Source: Streptococcus zalophi (GTDB lineage: Bacteria; Bacillota; Bacilli; Lactobacillales; Streptococcaceae). From it: a stretch of 64,000 bases of DNA. Positions 30,682 through 38,252 of the stretch are shown here, piece by piece. Position 1 is the first letter of the stretch. Every line of letters starts with the position of its first letter. The notes under the pieces were generated by a model, which made no database searches, had not been told where the DNA came from, and saw only the letters and a list, made by a program, of their open reading frames with translations. The translations under genes were made by a program, and so were the position numbers. The stretch lies in contig NZ_JAENBP010000007.1 in the NCBI RefSeq assembly GCF_016481285.1, positions 18,500 through 82,499 on the forward strand, written 5' to 3'.

Positions 30682-30999
30682 TTAGCCTAAACTTGCTAAA
30701 AATTGATTGATTTCATCTTTGGTTTTACGATCTTTATTAACAAGTCGTCCCAACTCTTTACCATTTTGAGTGACAACAAAACTTGGAATACCAAAAATAT
30801 CCCATTTTTGAGCTAATGGCATGTATTTGTCACGGTCAACCTCTACAAAAACAAACGAGTCATTTTCTGCTTCAATTTCTGGCATTTGAGGATGGATAAA
30901 ACGGCAATCACCACACCAACCGGCTGTGAAAAAGAGGACCAATTTGTCTGGACCTTCTACTAGTTCTGCTATTTCTTCTAAAGATTTTGGAATAATCAT
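30682..30999 (-). CDS. Thioredoxin-like protein with a CGDC active site
   Basis: 105 residues with the thioredoxin fold: LVLFFTAGWCGDCRFIHPQMPEIE holds the CxxC pair, and WDIFGIPSFVVTQNGKELGRLV the cis-proline loop. The active site is CGDC where classic thioredoxin has CGPC, so redox potential or partners may differ. It is cytoplasmic, with no signal peptide. The start overlaps the upstream gene's stop in an ATGA arrangement. Confidence 0.88.
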   Translation of the reverse strand: MIIPKSLEEIAELVEGPDKLVLFFTAGWCGDCRFIHPQMPEIEAENDSFVFVEVDRDKYMPLAQKWDIFGIPSFVVTQNGKELGRLVNKDRKTKDEINQFLASLG

Positions 31000-31292
31000 T
31001 GTTCACTCTCCTTATAATTAATATCGCCATCTAGATAATGAAAGAAAAAAGTGATCTCATCATCAAAGACAACTCCCCCTTGTGCTTCTTTTTTAGCAGG
31101 GTTAAATGAACTGATATAAACCACCTTAATCACGCCAAAAGAAGCAAAAAAAGAGCGCACTTCATCCAAAATCTCAGATTCCGTTTTTTGATCCTTAACT
31201 TGTTTTTTATGGCCTAAAAAAGCGGCAATACCTAAAAATGCTGGTGTCCCCAATAATAAGCCTGTGGATAACCAAAATTTCTTTTTATTCAT
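30996..31292 (-). CDS. Small membrane-anchored protein (DUF4651-like)
   Basis: 98 residues. A short basic N-terminus MNKKKFWLS leads into one hydrophobic segment TGLLLGTPAFLGIAAFLG, then a soluble domain (SEILDEVRSFFASFGVIKVVYISSF, GGVVFDDEITFFFHYLDGD). This matches my memory of the DUF4651 family near pepA in streptococci; function is unknown. It overlaps the thioredoxin-like gene by four bases. It is divergent from pepA. Confidence 0.7.
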   Translation of the reverse strand: MNKKKFWLSTGLLLGTPAFLGIAAFLGHKKQVKDQKTESEILDEVRSFFASFGVIKVVYISSFNPAKKEAQGGVVFDDEITFFFHYLDGDINYKESEQ

Positions 31293-31381
31293 ACCTTATA
31301 TTCTAACATAATTCTCTTATTTTTTAAGCTTAAAATGCTTTTAATTTTTGTTATAATAGAAATTATAGAAATGAGGTATAT

Positions 31382-32449
31382 ATGACAAGTTTATTTAATA
31401 AAATTAAAGAAGTCACAGAATTAGACGGTATTGCAGGCTACGAACACACTGTTCGCGACTTTTTACGCCAAAAAATGACACCATTTGTTGATAGCGTAGA
31501 AACAGATGGTCTGGGTGGTATTTTTGGTATCAAAAACAGTCAAGCAACTGATGCTCCACGCATAATGGTGGCTGCTCACATGGATGAAGTTGGTTTTATG
31601 GTAAGTGAGATTAAATCAGATGGTACCATACGTGTCGTTCCAATCGGTGGTTGGAATCCCCTTGTGATTAGCTCACAACGCTTCACCCTCTACACAAGAA
31701 GTGGACAAGCCATTCCTTTAATTTCTGGCTCAGTGCCCCCACACCTCCTAAGAGGAGCAGGCAGTACCCCTAGCCTCCCTCAAGTGTCAGACATTATCTT
31801 TGATGGTGGCTTCACGGATAAAAAAGAAGCAGAAGCCTTTGGCATCACACCTGGTGACATCATTGTCCCAGCGTCTGAAACCATTCTTACCGCCAACCAA
31901 AAAAACATCATCAGTAAGGCTTGGGACAATCGTTACGGTGTCTTAATGGTGACCGAACTCCTTGAAAACTTGAAAGATGCCAAATTGTCAAATACCTTGA
32001 TTGCTGGTGCTAACGTTCAAGAAGAAGTGGGTCTTCGCGGTGCCCATGTCTCAACGACTAAGTTTGACCCAGAACTGTTCTTTGCGGTTGACTGCTCACC
32101 TGCAGGTGATGTTTATGGTGACCAAGGCAAAGTCGGTGACGGTACTCTCATTCGCTTCTACGATCCAGGACACATCATGCTCAAAGACATGCGTGATTTC
32201 CTCCTTGATACTGCCGAGTCTGCTGGTATTAAATATCAGTATTACACAGGAAAAGGAGGCACAGATGCAGGAGCAGCTCACCTCAAAAATGGCGGGATTC
32301 CGTCTACAACCATTGGCGTTTGTGCCCGCTATATCCACTCTCATCAAACGCTTTACGCTATGGATGACTTTCTAGAAGCACAAGCCTATTTGCAAGCCAT
32401 CGTTAAAGGCCTTGATCGCTCTACGGTCAATACGATTAAAGGCTACTAA
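31382..32449 (+). CDS. pepA: Glutamyl aminopeptidase, M42 family
   Basis: 355 residues, a dinuclear metal aminopeptidase removing N-terminal glutamate and aspartate. It starts MTSLFNKIKEVTELDGIAGYEHTVRDF. Metal-site motifs are VAAHMDEVGFMVSEI, KAWDNRYGV, ANVQEEVGLRGA with the catalytic Glu-Glu pair, and AVDCSPAGD. The tail ICARYIHSHQT-like segment (VCARYIHSHQTLYAMDD) supplies the last histidine. GAGG lies upstream of the ATG. It converges on a CPBP protease gene across a strong terminator. Confidence 0.95.
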   Translation: MTSLFNKIKEVTELDGIAGYEHTVRDFLRQKMTPFVDSVETDGLGGIFGIKNSQATDAPRIMVAAHMDEVGFMVSEIKSDGTIRVVPIGGWNPLVISSQRFTLYTRSGQAIPLISGSVPPHLLRGAGSTPSLPQVSDIIFDGGFTDKKEAEAFGITPGDIIVPASETILTANQKNIISKAWDNRYGVLMVTELLENLKDAKLSNTLIAGANVQEEVGLRGAHVSTTKFDPELFFAVDCSPAGDVYGDQGKVGDGTLIRFYDPGHIMLKDMRDFLLDTAESAGIKYQYYTGKGGTDAGAAHLKNGGIPSTTIGVCARYIHSHQTLYAMDDFLEAQAYLQAIVKGLDRSTVNTIKGY

Positions 32450-32455
32450 GAAAAC

Positions 32456-32488
32456 AAAAAACATTTGAGACAATCTCAAATGTTTTTT
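32456..32488. terminator. Bidirectional terminator between pepA and the CPBP protease gene
   Basis: AAAAACATTTGAGA / TCTCAAATGTTTTT with a three-base loop. Confidence 0.85.
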
Positions 32489-32506
32489 ATTGTTGTCGTA
32501 GAATGA

Positions 32507-33184
32507 TTAACCCATTTGCGTCATAATTAAGAAAAAAGCAATCAGATTATTGAGAAAATGAAGAATAATACTATATTCAATTCTCTTTGTCTTATAAACT
32601 ACAAAAGTTAGAGCAGTACTCATCAGTCCATAAATAATAAAACTACCAAGATTGGTCGGCATATGAAATAGTGCAAACAAAATACCACCAACGATTAAGC
32701 CAAGAGTTGGTCGATTTTTAAAAAGATAGTGCGGTAAGAACTTTCTAAACAAGAGTTCTTCCATGACAGGTGCTGCAAGGACAATCATGACAAACATGAT
32801 AACCATAGGGACACGACTGATTAAATCAAGGATGATTTGCTGATTATCGGTTGTTGCCTGCCCATCAGCAGATATGAAAAGACTACCTAGTATACTACCA
32901 AGCAATATCACTGGATAACCAATAGCAACAACAAGGAGAGTTATGATGGGTGATAGTTTTTCCTTAAGCGAGATAAACTGCTTTTTAATGGCAAAATAAA
33001 GAAAAGCAAAAATAGTGGCCAACTGTATCAAAACAGTCACGATAATCTGAAAAAGATCAAAATCACTATTCACTAGTTGATTCATACTGACAAAAAAGCC
33101 AATCGGTATCTGTCCTAAAATAAGAACCCCTGTCCAAAGCAACAAAACAAGAATGCCAAAAGCAATTGATTTTAATTTATTCAT
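32507..33184 (-). CDS. CPBP family intramembrane metalloprotease
   Basis: 225 residues with about seven or eight membrane helices. The family's three motifs are intact: EELLFRKFLPHYLF (EExxxR), GGILFALFHMPTN (FxxxH) and SIILHFLNNLIAFFL (HxxxN). Relatives (Abi/CAAX protease) process prenylated or small peptides and can give self-immunity to bacteriocins; no bacteriocin gene is seen here. It lies downstream of the membrane-protein/XRE pair on the same strand, with a 17-base gap, so the three may form one operon. Confidence 0.87.
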   Translation of the reverse strand: MNKLKSIAFGILVLLLWTGVLILGQIPIGFFVSMNQLVNSDFDLFQIIVTVLIQLATIFAFLYFAIKKQFISLKEKLSPIITLLVVAIGYPVILLGSILGSLFISADGQATTDNQQIILDLISRVPMVIMFVMIVLAAPVMEELLFRKFLPHYLFKNRPTLGLIVGGILFALFHMPTNLGSFIIYGLMSTALTFVVYKTKRIEYSIILHFLNNLIAFFLIMTQMG

Positions 33185-33201
33185 TTTCTAATAATAACCC
33201 C

Positions 33202-33651
33202 TTAAAGTAATTTTTCTAATAATAATTTGATGAGTAGAAATCCGTAAACATGTATAGCAATGATAACCAAGAGTAGTGATTGAAGTGAAATTGTGAAATG
33301 AGCAAAAGACTGTAAAAAAACTAAAACGATAAGCAAGAGCGTTTCAATGACATAAGTGATTTGAGCTGCCAAATTTTGAAGATAGGATTGACGTTCATCA
33401 GCAAATTTGACATAAAAAGCGTCAAATCTTTTCTTATTGGTAATCACATACCATTGATAGAGACTGACAACGATAATAGCTAGTGAAAAACCAAACCAAA
33501 AATTATGATAAAAATTTGATAGATGCTGGTTGATTGGAAAAAAAAGTAAGACAATCCCCAGTAAAATTCCTATCAAAGCCTGCCAAAACATTACCTGCTT
33601 CACTTTTTTCCGTGTTTTCTTTTGAAAAAGAAAATAACTGATTAAAAACAT
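33202..33651 (-). CDS. Four-helix membrane protein paired with an XRE regulator
   Basis: 149 residues with four predicted membrane helices (MFWQALIGILLGIVLLFFP, FWFGFSLAIIVVSLYQWYV, VIETLLLIVLVFLQSFA, LLLVIIAIHVYGFLLIKLL). The cytoplasmic loop RFDAFYVKFADERQSYLQNLA resembles small membrane proteins that travel with YozG/XRE regulators (DUF2178/DUF3796-like), but I do not firmly recognise the family. Its start is two bases after the XRE stop, so the two are coupled. Function unknown. Confidence 0.65.
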   Translation of the reverse strand: MFLISYFLFQKKTRKKVKQVMFWQALIGILLGIVLLFFPINQHLSNFYHNFWFGFSLAIIVVSLYQWYVITNKKRFDAFYVKFADERQSYLQNLAAQITYVIETLLLIVLVFLQSFAHFTISLQSLLLVIIAIHVYGFLLIKLLLEKLL

Positions 33652-33653
33652 TG

Positions 33654-33857
33654 TTAGTCCTCATCTTCCTCAAATAAAAAAATATCCTCAATGGAACGAT
33701 TAAAAAATTTGGCAATTTTAAAAGCCAATTCTAACGATGCCGTATACCTCCCCCTCTCAAGAGAGATAATCGTCTGGCGCGTGACATCCAAAGACGTCGC
33801 TAGTTCCGCTTGACTGAGCTTTTGCGCCTTTCTCAGCTCTTGAATTCTCGTTTTCAT
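33654..33857 (-). CDS. XRE family HTH transcriptional regulator
   Basis: 67 residues made up almost entirely of one helix-turn-helix: MKTRIQELRKAQKLSQAELA, then SLDVTRQTIISLERGRYTASLELAFKIAKFF, and an acidic tail FEEDED. It is of the compact YozG type that pairs with a membrane protein. The ATG at 33857 gives the usual family N-terminus; an in-frame ATG seven codons earlier is possible. A strong promoter and a palindrome over its start site suggest autoregulation. Confidence 0.85.
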   Translation of the reverse strand: MKTRIQELRKAQKLSQAELATSLDVTRQTIISLERGRYTASLELAFKIAKFFNRSIEDIFLFEEDED

Positions 33858-33879
33858 CTCTTTTCTTTCTATCAACATT

Positions 33880-33934
33880 AAATGTATAGTTCGCTTTACA
33901 TTTATAGTATAATCGCTAGACGCTGTTTTGTCAA
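33880..33934 (-). promoter_or_regulatory. Promoter and operator of the XRE-membrane protein operon
   Basis: On the minus strand: -35 TTGACA (33929-33934), 17-nt spacer, -10 TATACT (33906-33911), close to consensus. Directly downstream is an inverted repeat AAATGTA / TACATTT with a 10-base centre, covering the expected +1: a good autorepressor operator. Confidence 0.75.
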
Positions 33935-33948
33935 GATTTTAAGACTGA

Positions 33949-33980
33949 AAAAAACGGTTAGACAAAAAAGTCTAACCGTT
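33949..33980 (-). terminator. Terminator after hsdM
   Basis: The perfect stem AACGGTTAGAC / GTCTAACCGTT has a six-base loop, followed on the minus strand by T-rich sequence, six bases past the hsdM stop. Confidence 0.88.
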
Positions 33981-33985
33981 AGTTG

Positions 33986-35590
33986 TTATAGCTTAAACTC
34001 TTTTAAAAAGTTTTCCAGTTCTGTCTGCGCTTCTGGTGTTGTGCCTTTGAGTTGTCCAAGCATGGTCATCAAGTCTTTGTTTTGCTGTTCTATATTGGCA
34101 TTGGTTTGATTGATGTTAGCAACAATCTCAGCAAGTGGTGTGACTTCTTCTTCTTCAAAGGTATCCACATAACGAGGGATATTGAGATTGAAGTCGTTCT
34201 CTTTAATCTCCTCAAAAGTCGCTAGATGAGCAAACTTATCAATATCTTCACGGCTCTTATAGGCTTCTAGTATCTTATCAAGATGCTCATCAGTCATGAT
34301 ATTTTGATTTTTCCCCTTATCAAACTCCTTCGAGGCATCAATAAAGTAAACATCGCGCATGGTGCGATTCTTTTTCAAAATAATGACAGTGGTTGGGATA
34401 CTGGTATTAAAGAAGATATTGGCAGGCAGACCAATCACGGTATCAATCGCTCCTTCTTCAAGCAGGTGCTTTCTAATCTTACCTTCGGCATTGCCTCTAA
34501 ACAAGACACCATGTGGTAGGACAATTGCCATGATACCACCATCTTGTTTGAGATGGTAGTAGCCGTGTAGTAAAAAGGCAAAGTCTGCCTTAGACTTGGG
34601 TGCTAGGGCACCAAAAGGTGAGAAACGTGGGTCTTGTTTGAAGCCATCACTGGCGCTCCACTTGGCAGAGTATGGAGGATTCATCAAAACGGCATCAAAG
34701 TTGGTAGGCTCTTGGGTTGGCCAGTCCTCATCAAGGGTATCGGCATTACTCAAGAGGTGATGACCGACAGGAACACCGTGCAAAATCATGTTCATCCGAG
34801 CAAAGTTATAGGTTGTTGTATTTAACTCCTGACCAAAATAGGAAATGGTTGTTGGGTGGTGGCTGTACTTTTTAGCGTTTAAGAGGAGGGAGCCAGAACC
34901 CATTGTTGGGTCATAAAGGGTGAAGTCTTTTTTATCCTCACGGCCAAGCAGGGCGATTTGCGTCATCAGCTTGGCAACCGGTTGGGGCGTATAAAACTCA
35001 CCGGCTTTTTTTCCCGAATCCGTCGCAAACTGACCGATAAGGTACTCATAAGCGTCTCCAAGCATATCTCCAATATAACTATCTATATCAATATTAGCCA
35101 AAGCTTTCATGACACTAGCGATGGTTTGGTTTTGCTTTTGAGGCGTTGCGCCCAGTTTTTTCGAGTAGAGGTCGATGTCCTCAAAGAGATTTTCAAAGAG
35201 CTCATCTGCCTGCTCGATATTACGAAAACCTTGTGCCAAACTCTCCAACTGGAAAGTTTCCTCATGGATTTGGGCAACAAGGGCGATAAAGGTGAGATCA
35301 GGCTCCATCACATAAGACACCTCACGCATAAGCACTTCAATCATAGCTTCTTTATTGCTGTCATCGTTGTAGAGAGAGCGGTAAAGTTCCAACGCCTCAC
35401 TCAGATTATCAGAGGGTTCTCCCATCATCTCAGCCACATGAAAAAGTAGCTTATCAGAGAGATATTTGTAAAAGATAAGCCCCAGCAAGTAGGATTTGTA
35501 GTCATTGGCATCCATCTTGGAACGCAAAATATCCGCCGAATTCCACAAGGCTTGATAAAGATCTTTTGAAGAGTTGATGTTTTCAGTCAT
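33986..35590 (-). CDS. hsdM: Type I restriction-modification methyltransferase subunit HsdM
   Basis: 534 residues. The N-terminal helical domain has ADILRSKMDANDYKSYLLGLIFYKYLSDK. The N6-adenine methyltransferase core contains the SAM site LYDPTMGSGSLLLNAKKY and the catalytic NPPY in DAVLMNPPYSAKWSASDG. It methylates adenine at the site set by HsdS and protects host DNA. AAGGAA lies six bases before the ATG at 35590. It comes last in transcription order, after hsdS. Its base composition is ordinary for the chromosome, unlike the AT-rich hsdS and cargo. Confidence 0.96.
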   Translation of the reverse strand: MTENINSSKDLYQALWNSADILRSKMDANDYKSYLLGLIFYKYLSDKLLFHVAEMMGEPSDNLSEALELYRSLYNDDSNKEAMIEVLMREVSYVMEPDLTFIALVAQIHEETFQLESLAQGFRNIEQADELFENLFEDIDLYSKKLGATPQKQNQTIASVMKALANIDIDSYIGDMLGDAYEYLIGQFATDSGKKAGEFYTPQPVAKLMTQIALLGREDKKDFTLYDPTMGSGSLLLNAKKYSHHPTTISYFGQELNTTTYNFARMNMILHGVPVGHHLLSNADTLDEDWPTQEPTNFDAVLMNPPYSAKWSASDGFKQDPRFSPFGALAPKSKADFAFLLHGYYHLKQDGGIMAIVLPHGVLFRGNAEGKIRKHLLEEGAIDTVIGLPANIFFNTSIPTTVIILKKNRTMRDVYFIDASKEFDKGKNQNIMTDEHLDKILEAYKSREDIDKFAHLATFEEIKENDFNLNIPRYVDTFEEEEVTPLAEIVANINQTNANIEQQNKDLMTMLGQLKGTTPEAQTELENFLKEFKL

Positions 35591-35629
35591 TTTAATTTCC
35601 TTGATTGTTTTTAATGATGTTTTGATAAG

Positions 35630-36853
35630 TTAGACAAACATGTCTTTTAGTAATTTTTTCTTAAGCAATTCTAAGTTGTCTATCTTGTCTTGATACGAGG
35701 TGATGATGTTGTCTAAATTGGCAAAGAAAGTACCGATGATTTTTTGTTCTTCAAATTCTGGAACAAAAATGCTAAACATTCCATATTCTTTTCCATTTAC
35801 GCCTGGTTGTCCTGATCTTTGAGAAGTAATTTCTATATATCTCTTATATCTATCAGTTAATGTGTTTTGAAAAACAAAGTTATCATCGTAAGATTCCTTT
35901 ATCCTTACTCTAATTAAGAAACCTGCAAAATATACTTTTCCATCTTCCTCAGAATAGATATATGATTTTCCAACACTTGCTCCCGTACGAGCAAATAATA
36001 AATCATTTTTTTTAAGTAGATAGTTATCTAATAAACTTAAATCAATATCTGGAGAAGTAATCTTATTTTTTAAAAATTTTCTAGAAACATCATCAACATC
36101 TGTTATTCTTAAATACTTATTTTCTCCATCAAATTCTTTTGCAGGAGCATTAATTCCATATTCTATACTTTCTGACATTTCTTGAATAGTTTTCTTCTCC
36201 CACTTCCCTTCAAATCCCTCTAAACGGATTTCAGGTGTTGTTTGACCATCTCTTGGAAACATTTTCGACAACATGGTTTCCTTAAACGATTGATAGTGAG
36301 ACAGATTGTCCTTATAGGAGGTTAATAGGTTATCTAACGTGTTAAAAAGAGAACCAATGGCTTTTTGTTCAGGGAGAGAAGGGAGATTAATAAGGATATT
36401 ATAAAAATTATCCATATTCAAGTTCCGTCTTACAATACTTGCTCCTTGTTCAGAACTCTGTTCATATTGGAATAACATTTTAGGTGTTTTTAAATAGTAT
36501 CTCTGAAAATTAACATCTGTATTAATAAATTCAAATATTTTATAAGAAGGAGACAATATTCCAATATCAAATTTAAAATTGACATTAAGATTTCCCATCC
36601 AAATATTTTGAGGACTAAAAACTAATTCATTTTTTTTAATAATTTTATATCCTACATTGTCTTTGCTTGCAATTTGCCTATTAAAATAGTCGTTTTGCAA
36701 AATTAATCCTTTTGTAGTTGAAGAAATTATTGGGTATTGATTATTCTCAACGGTTTTCTCATTTTTCTCTTTTAGAATTTCTTTTATTTTTTTTATTTCC
36801 CATTTATCATCAAATTCTCGAAATCTTATCTTAGGAATCGTTTGTTTTGTCAT
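35630..36853 (-). CDS. hsdS: Type I restriction-modification specificity subunit HsdS
   Basis: 407 residues with two target-recognition domains (about 20-165 and 215-370). Each is followed by a conserved helical spacer: LPEQKAIGSLFNTLDNLLTS and, at the C-terminus, FEEQKIIGTFFANLDNIITS. The half-domain starts also mirror each other (IPKIRFREFDDKWEIKKI and TPEIRLEGFEGKWEKKTI). HsdS sets the two half-sites of the DNA target. Its domains are AT-rich, as expected for exchangeable recognition modules. No second hsdS or recombinase is present, so there is no sign of phase-variable shuffling. Confidence 0.95.
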   Translation of the reverse strand: MTKQTIPKIRFREFDDKWEIKKIKEILKEKNEKTVENNQYPIISSTTKGLILQNDYFNRQIASKDNVGYKIIKKNELVFSPQNIWMGNLNVNFKFDIGILSPSYKIFEFINTDVNFQRYYLKTPKMLFQYEQSSEQGASIVRRNLNMDNFYNILINLPSLPEQKAIGSLFNTLDNLLTSYKDNLSHYQSFKETMLSKMFPRDGQTTPEIRLEGFEGKWEKKTIQEMSESIEYGINAPAKEFDGENKYLRITDVDDVSRKFLKNKITSPDIDLSLLDNYLLKKNDLLFARTGASVGKSYIYSEEDGKVYFAGFLIRVRIKESYDDNFVFQNTLTDRYKRYIEITSQRSGQPGVNGKEYGMFSIFVPEFEEQKIIGTFFANLDNIITSYQDKIDNLELLKKKLLKDMFV

Positions 36854-37129
36854 ATTTATCTTTCTTTTTTTGTTGATTAGTGTTTATTTTACAACTGGTT
36901 AATCAAGCATTTCTTTTGCTAAGCCATCTGAATCCAAACTATGAACAAATACTATTTTTCTTTCACCTGTTAATTCTATCATTTTATCCTTACCTAGAAT
37001 AATAGTCAGATTCTTTATAGTTGAACGTTTCGTAATTTCATAATTTATATGTCTAACCCTCTACGTTTTATTGTGAAAATAATATTTCTAATATAGTCAA
37101 ATGAATTTTTTTAATATGATATTATCATA
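36854..37129 (-). other. Gap between the toxin terminator and hsdS; possible decayed gene
   Basis: This stretch of about 275 bases holds no full gene. On the minus strand 36897-36980 could encode a 27-residue peptide (MIELTGERKIVFVHSL, then DSDGLAKEMLD) with an AAGGA ribosome site; the same frame is open further upstream for about 24 codons without a start. It reads like the tail of a lost gene but may be chance. No clear hsdS promoter was seen. Confidence 0.3.
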
Positions 37130-37166
37130 CTAAAAAAAAATCCAATAGGCTAGAGCCTACTGGATT
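37130..37166 (-). terminator. Terminator after the RelE-type toxin gene
   Basis: AATCCAGTAGGC / GCCTATTGGATT (one mismatch) with a four-base loop, followed on the minus strand by nine Ts. It ends directly at the toxin stop codon and separates the toxin-antitoxin pair from hsdS. Confidence 0.88.
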
Positions 37167-37460
37167 TTATTTCAATCTTCTTGCTGCAACATTATATATT
37201 TCTTTATCCTCACGCTTGCCAATTGCTATAATCAGTATTGTGTGAGAATCTTTAGGATGTAACTTAAAAATTATTCTAAGTCCTGTTTTTTTACTTTTCA
37301 GTTTTTTACATCCAGAAAGATCCCCACTCAAGTGTTTTCCAACCATCATTCCTTTTTGTTCTAATTTCAGAAATGCTTTTCTTACAAAAGATGCTTGTGA
37401 ATTATCTAAACTTTTAAAATCGCCTATTGAAAGATCATTAAAGTGAATGTTATATTTCAT
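37167..37460 (-). CDS. RelE/ParE superfamily toxin
   Basis: 97 residues, the size of RelE/ParE toxins. The fold pattern fits: an N-terminal strand MKYNIHFNDLSIGDFKSLDN, two helices rich in Lys and Gln, then KHLSGDLSGCKKLKSKKTGLRIIFKL and the last strands ILIIAIGKREDKEIYNVAARRL. The basic GLRIIFKL and GKRED segments resemble the catalytic-basic region of mRNA-cleaving RelE, more than gyrase-targeting ParE. The start overlaps the antitoxin stop by four bases. Activity cannot be judged from sequence. Confidence 0.82.
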   Translation of the reverse strand: MKYNIHFNDLSIGDFKSLDNSQASFVRKAFLKLEQKGMMVGKHLSGDLSGCKKLKSKKTGLRIIFKLHPKDSHTILIIAIGKREDKEIYNVAARRLK

Positions 37461-37708
37461 TCCCAGTCGTCTCCTATTACTTCTAACCCTGTTCTCCAGT
37501 CCTCACCTAAAAATTCTTCAATAGAATATGTTTCTTCTTGCAAGCCTAGTTCAAAAGGGATTTTTTTAAATTTTTTTATTTTTTTAAAATAAATATTGAT
37601 TGCTGAAGTATAATCAAGACCAATTTCAGATAAAATATCGCCTACTTCATTTTTCAATTCAGAATCAATATTCACGTTTAGTCTTGTTTTTGCGGTTGTC
37701 TTTGGCAT
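37457..37708 (-). CDS. RelB/DinJ-type antitoxin
   Basis: 83 residues beginning MPKTTAKTRLNVNIDSELKN. The N-terminal RLNVNIDSELKNEVGDILSEIGLDYTSAINIYFKKI is a ribbon-helix-helix DNA-binding motif of the RelB/DinJ kind; the acidic C-terminal part wraps the toxin. I chose the ATG at 37708, six bases after GAGG; the frame extends to an in-frame TTG at 37729, where the repeat array begins. It should bind the palindrome upstream of its own promoter. Confidence 0.82.
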   Translation of the reverse strand: MPKTTAKTRLNVNIDSELKNEVGDILSEIGLDYTSAINIYFKKIKKFKKIPFELGLQEETYSIEEFLGEDWRTGLEVIGDDWE

Positions 37709-37734
37709 TATATTCCTCATTTTCTTCAATTCAC

Positions 37735-38053
37735 TTTTGATCTATTTTGATTCTATTTTGATTCTATTTTGATCTATTTTTAATCTACTTTTAATTCTAT
37801 TTTGATTCTATTTTTAATTCACTTTTGATCTACTTTTAATTCTATTTTGATTCTATTTTTAATTCACTTTTGATCTACTTTTGATTCTATTTTGATTCTA
37901 TTTTTAATTCACTTTTGATCTACTTTTAATTCTATTTTGATTCTATTTTTAATTCACTTTTGATCTACTTTTAATTCTATTTTGATTCTATTTTTAATTC
38001 ACTTTTGATCTATTTTTAATCTACTTTTGATTCTATTTTGATTCTATTTTGCC
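37735..38053. repeat. Degenerate 11-bp tandem array with a 45-bp higher-order unit
   Basis: About 28 units of 10-12 bp, such as TTTTGATTCTA, TTTTTAATTCA, CTTTTGATCTA and CTTTTAATTCTA (plus strand). Five copies of a 45-bp superunit (12+11+11+11) start at 37788, 37833, 37878, 37923 and 37968; shorter variants flank them. Each unit has a run of four or five Ts, giving T-tracts spaced about 11.25 bp apart. The array sits in the transcribed leader between the promoter and the antitoxin start. All three frames are interrupted. It is not a CRISPR: units are too short and there are no spacers. Confidence 0.95.
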
Positions 38054-38060
38054 AATTTAC

Positions 38061-38123
38061 CAGTTCTTCAACCTCCTCTATTTATTATACACCTATTATA
38101 CACCTGTTAGGTGTATGTGTCAA
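38061..38123 (-). promoter_or_regulatory. Toxin-antitoxin promoter, operator and orphan Shine-Dalgarno
   Basis: On the minus strand: -35 TTGACA (38118-38123), 17-nt spacer, -10 TATAAT (38095-38100). The spacer holds a perfect inverted repeat ATACACCT / AGGTGTAT (38098-38105, 38109-38116), and TATTATACACC is tandemly duplicated so that a second TATAAT lies 11 bp downstream. AGGAGG at 38072-38077 is a strong ribosome site, but no ATG or GTG follows; only TTG and CTG are near. Positions 38124-38252 upstream show nothing I recognise. Confidence 0.8.
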
Positions 38124-38252
38124 GTGGTTTTGTAATTTAACTATAACAATGTTTTAAAACTAGCATACTTACTTCTTATTTTTAGTACATGATTCAAATT
38201 CTTAGTTATTCTTAATTTTTTTGTACTTCCAAAAAGAACAATATAAATAAAT

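Noticed and set aside
35630..36853. Phase-variable hsdS shuffling
   Set aside because: There is one hsdS only, with no silent partial copies, recombinase gene or long inverted repeats nearby.
37735..38053. CRISPR array
   Set aside because: Units are 10-12 bp with no unique spacers and there are no cas genes in the window.
37735..38053. Repetitive coding sequence (15-residue repeats, since the superunit is 45 bp)
   Set aside because: All three minus-strand frames carry stops; even the best frame has a TGA in every 45-bp unit, and the irregular flanking units shift frame.
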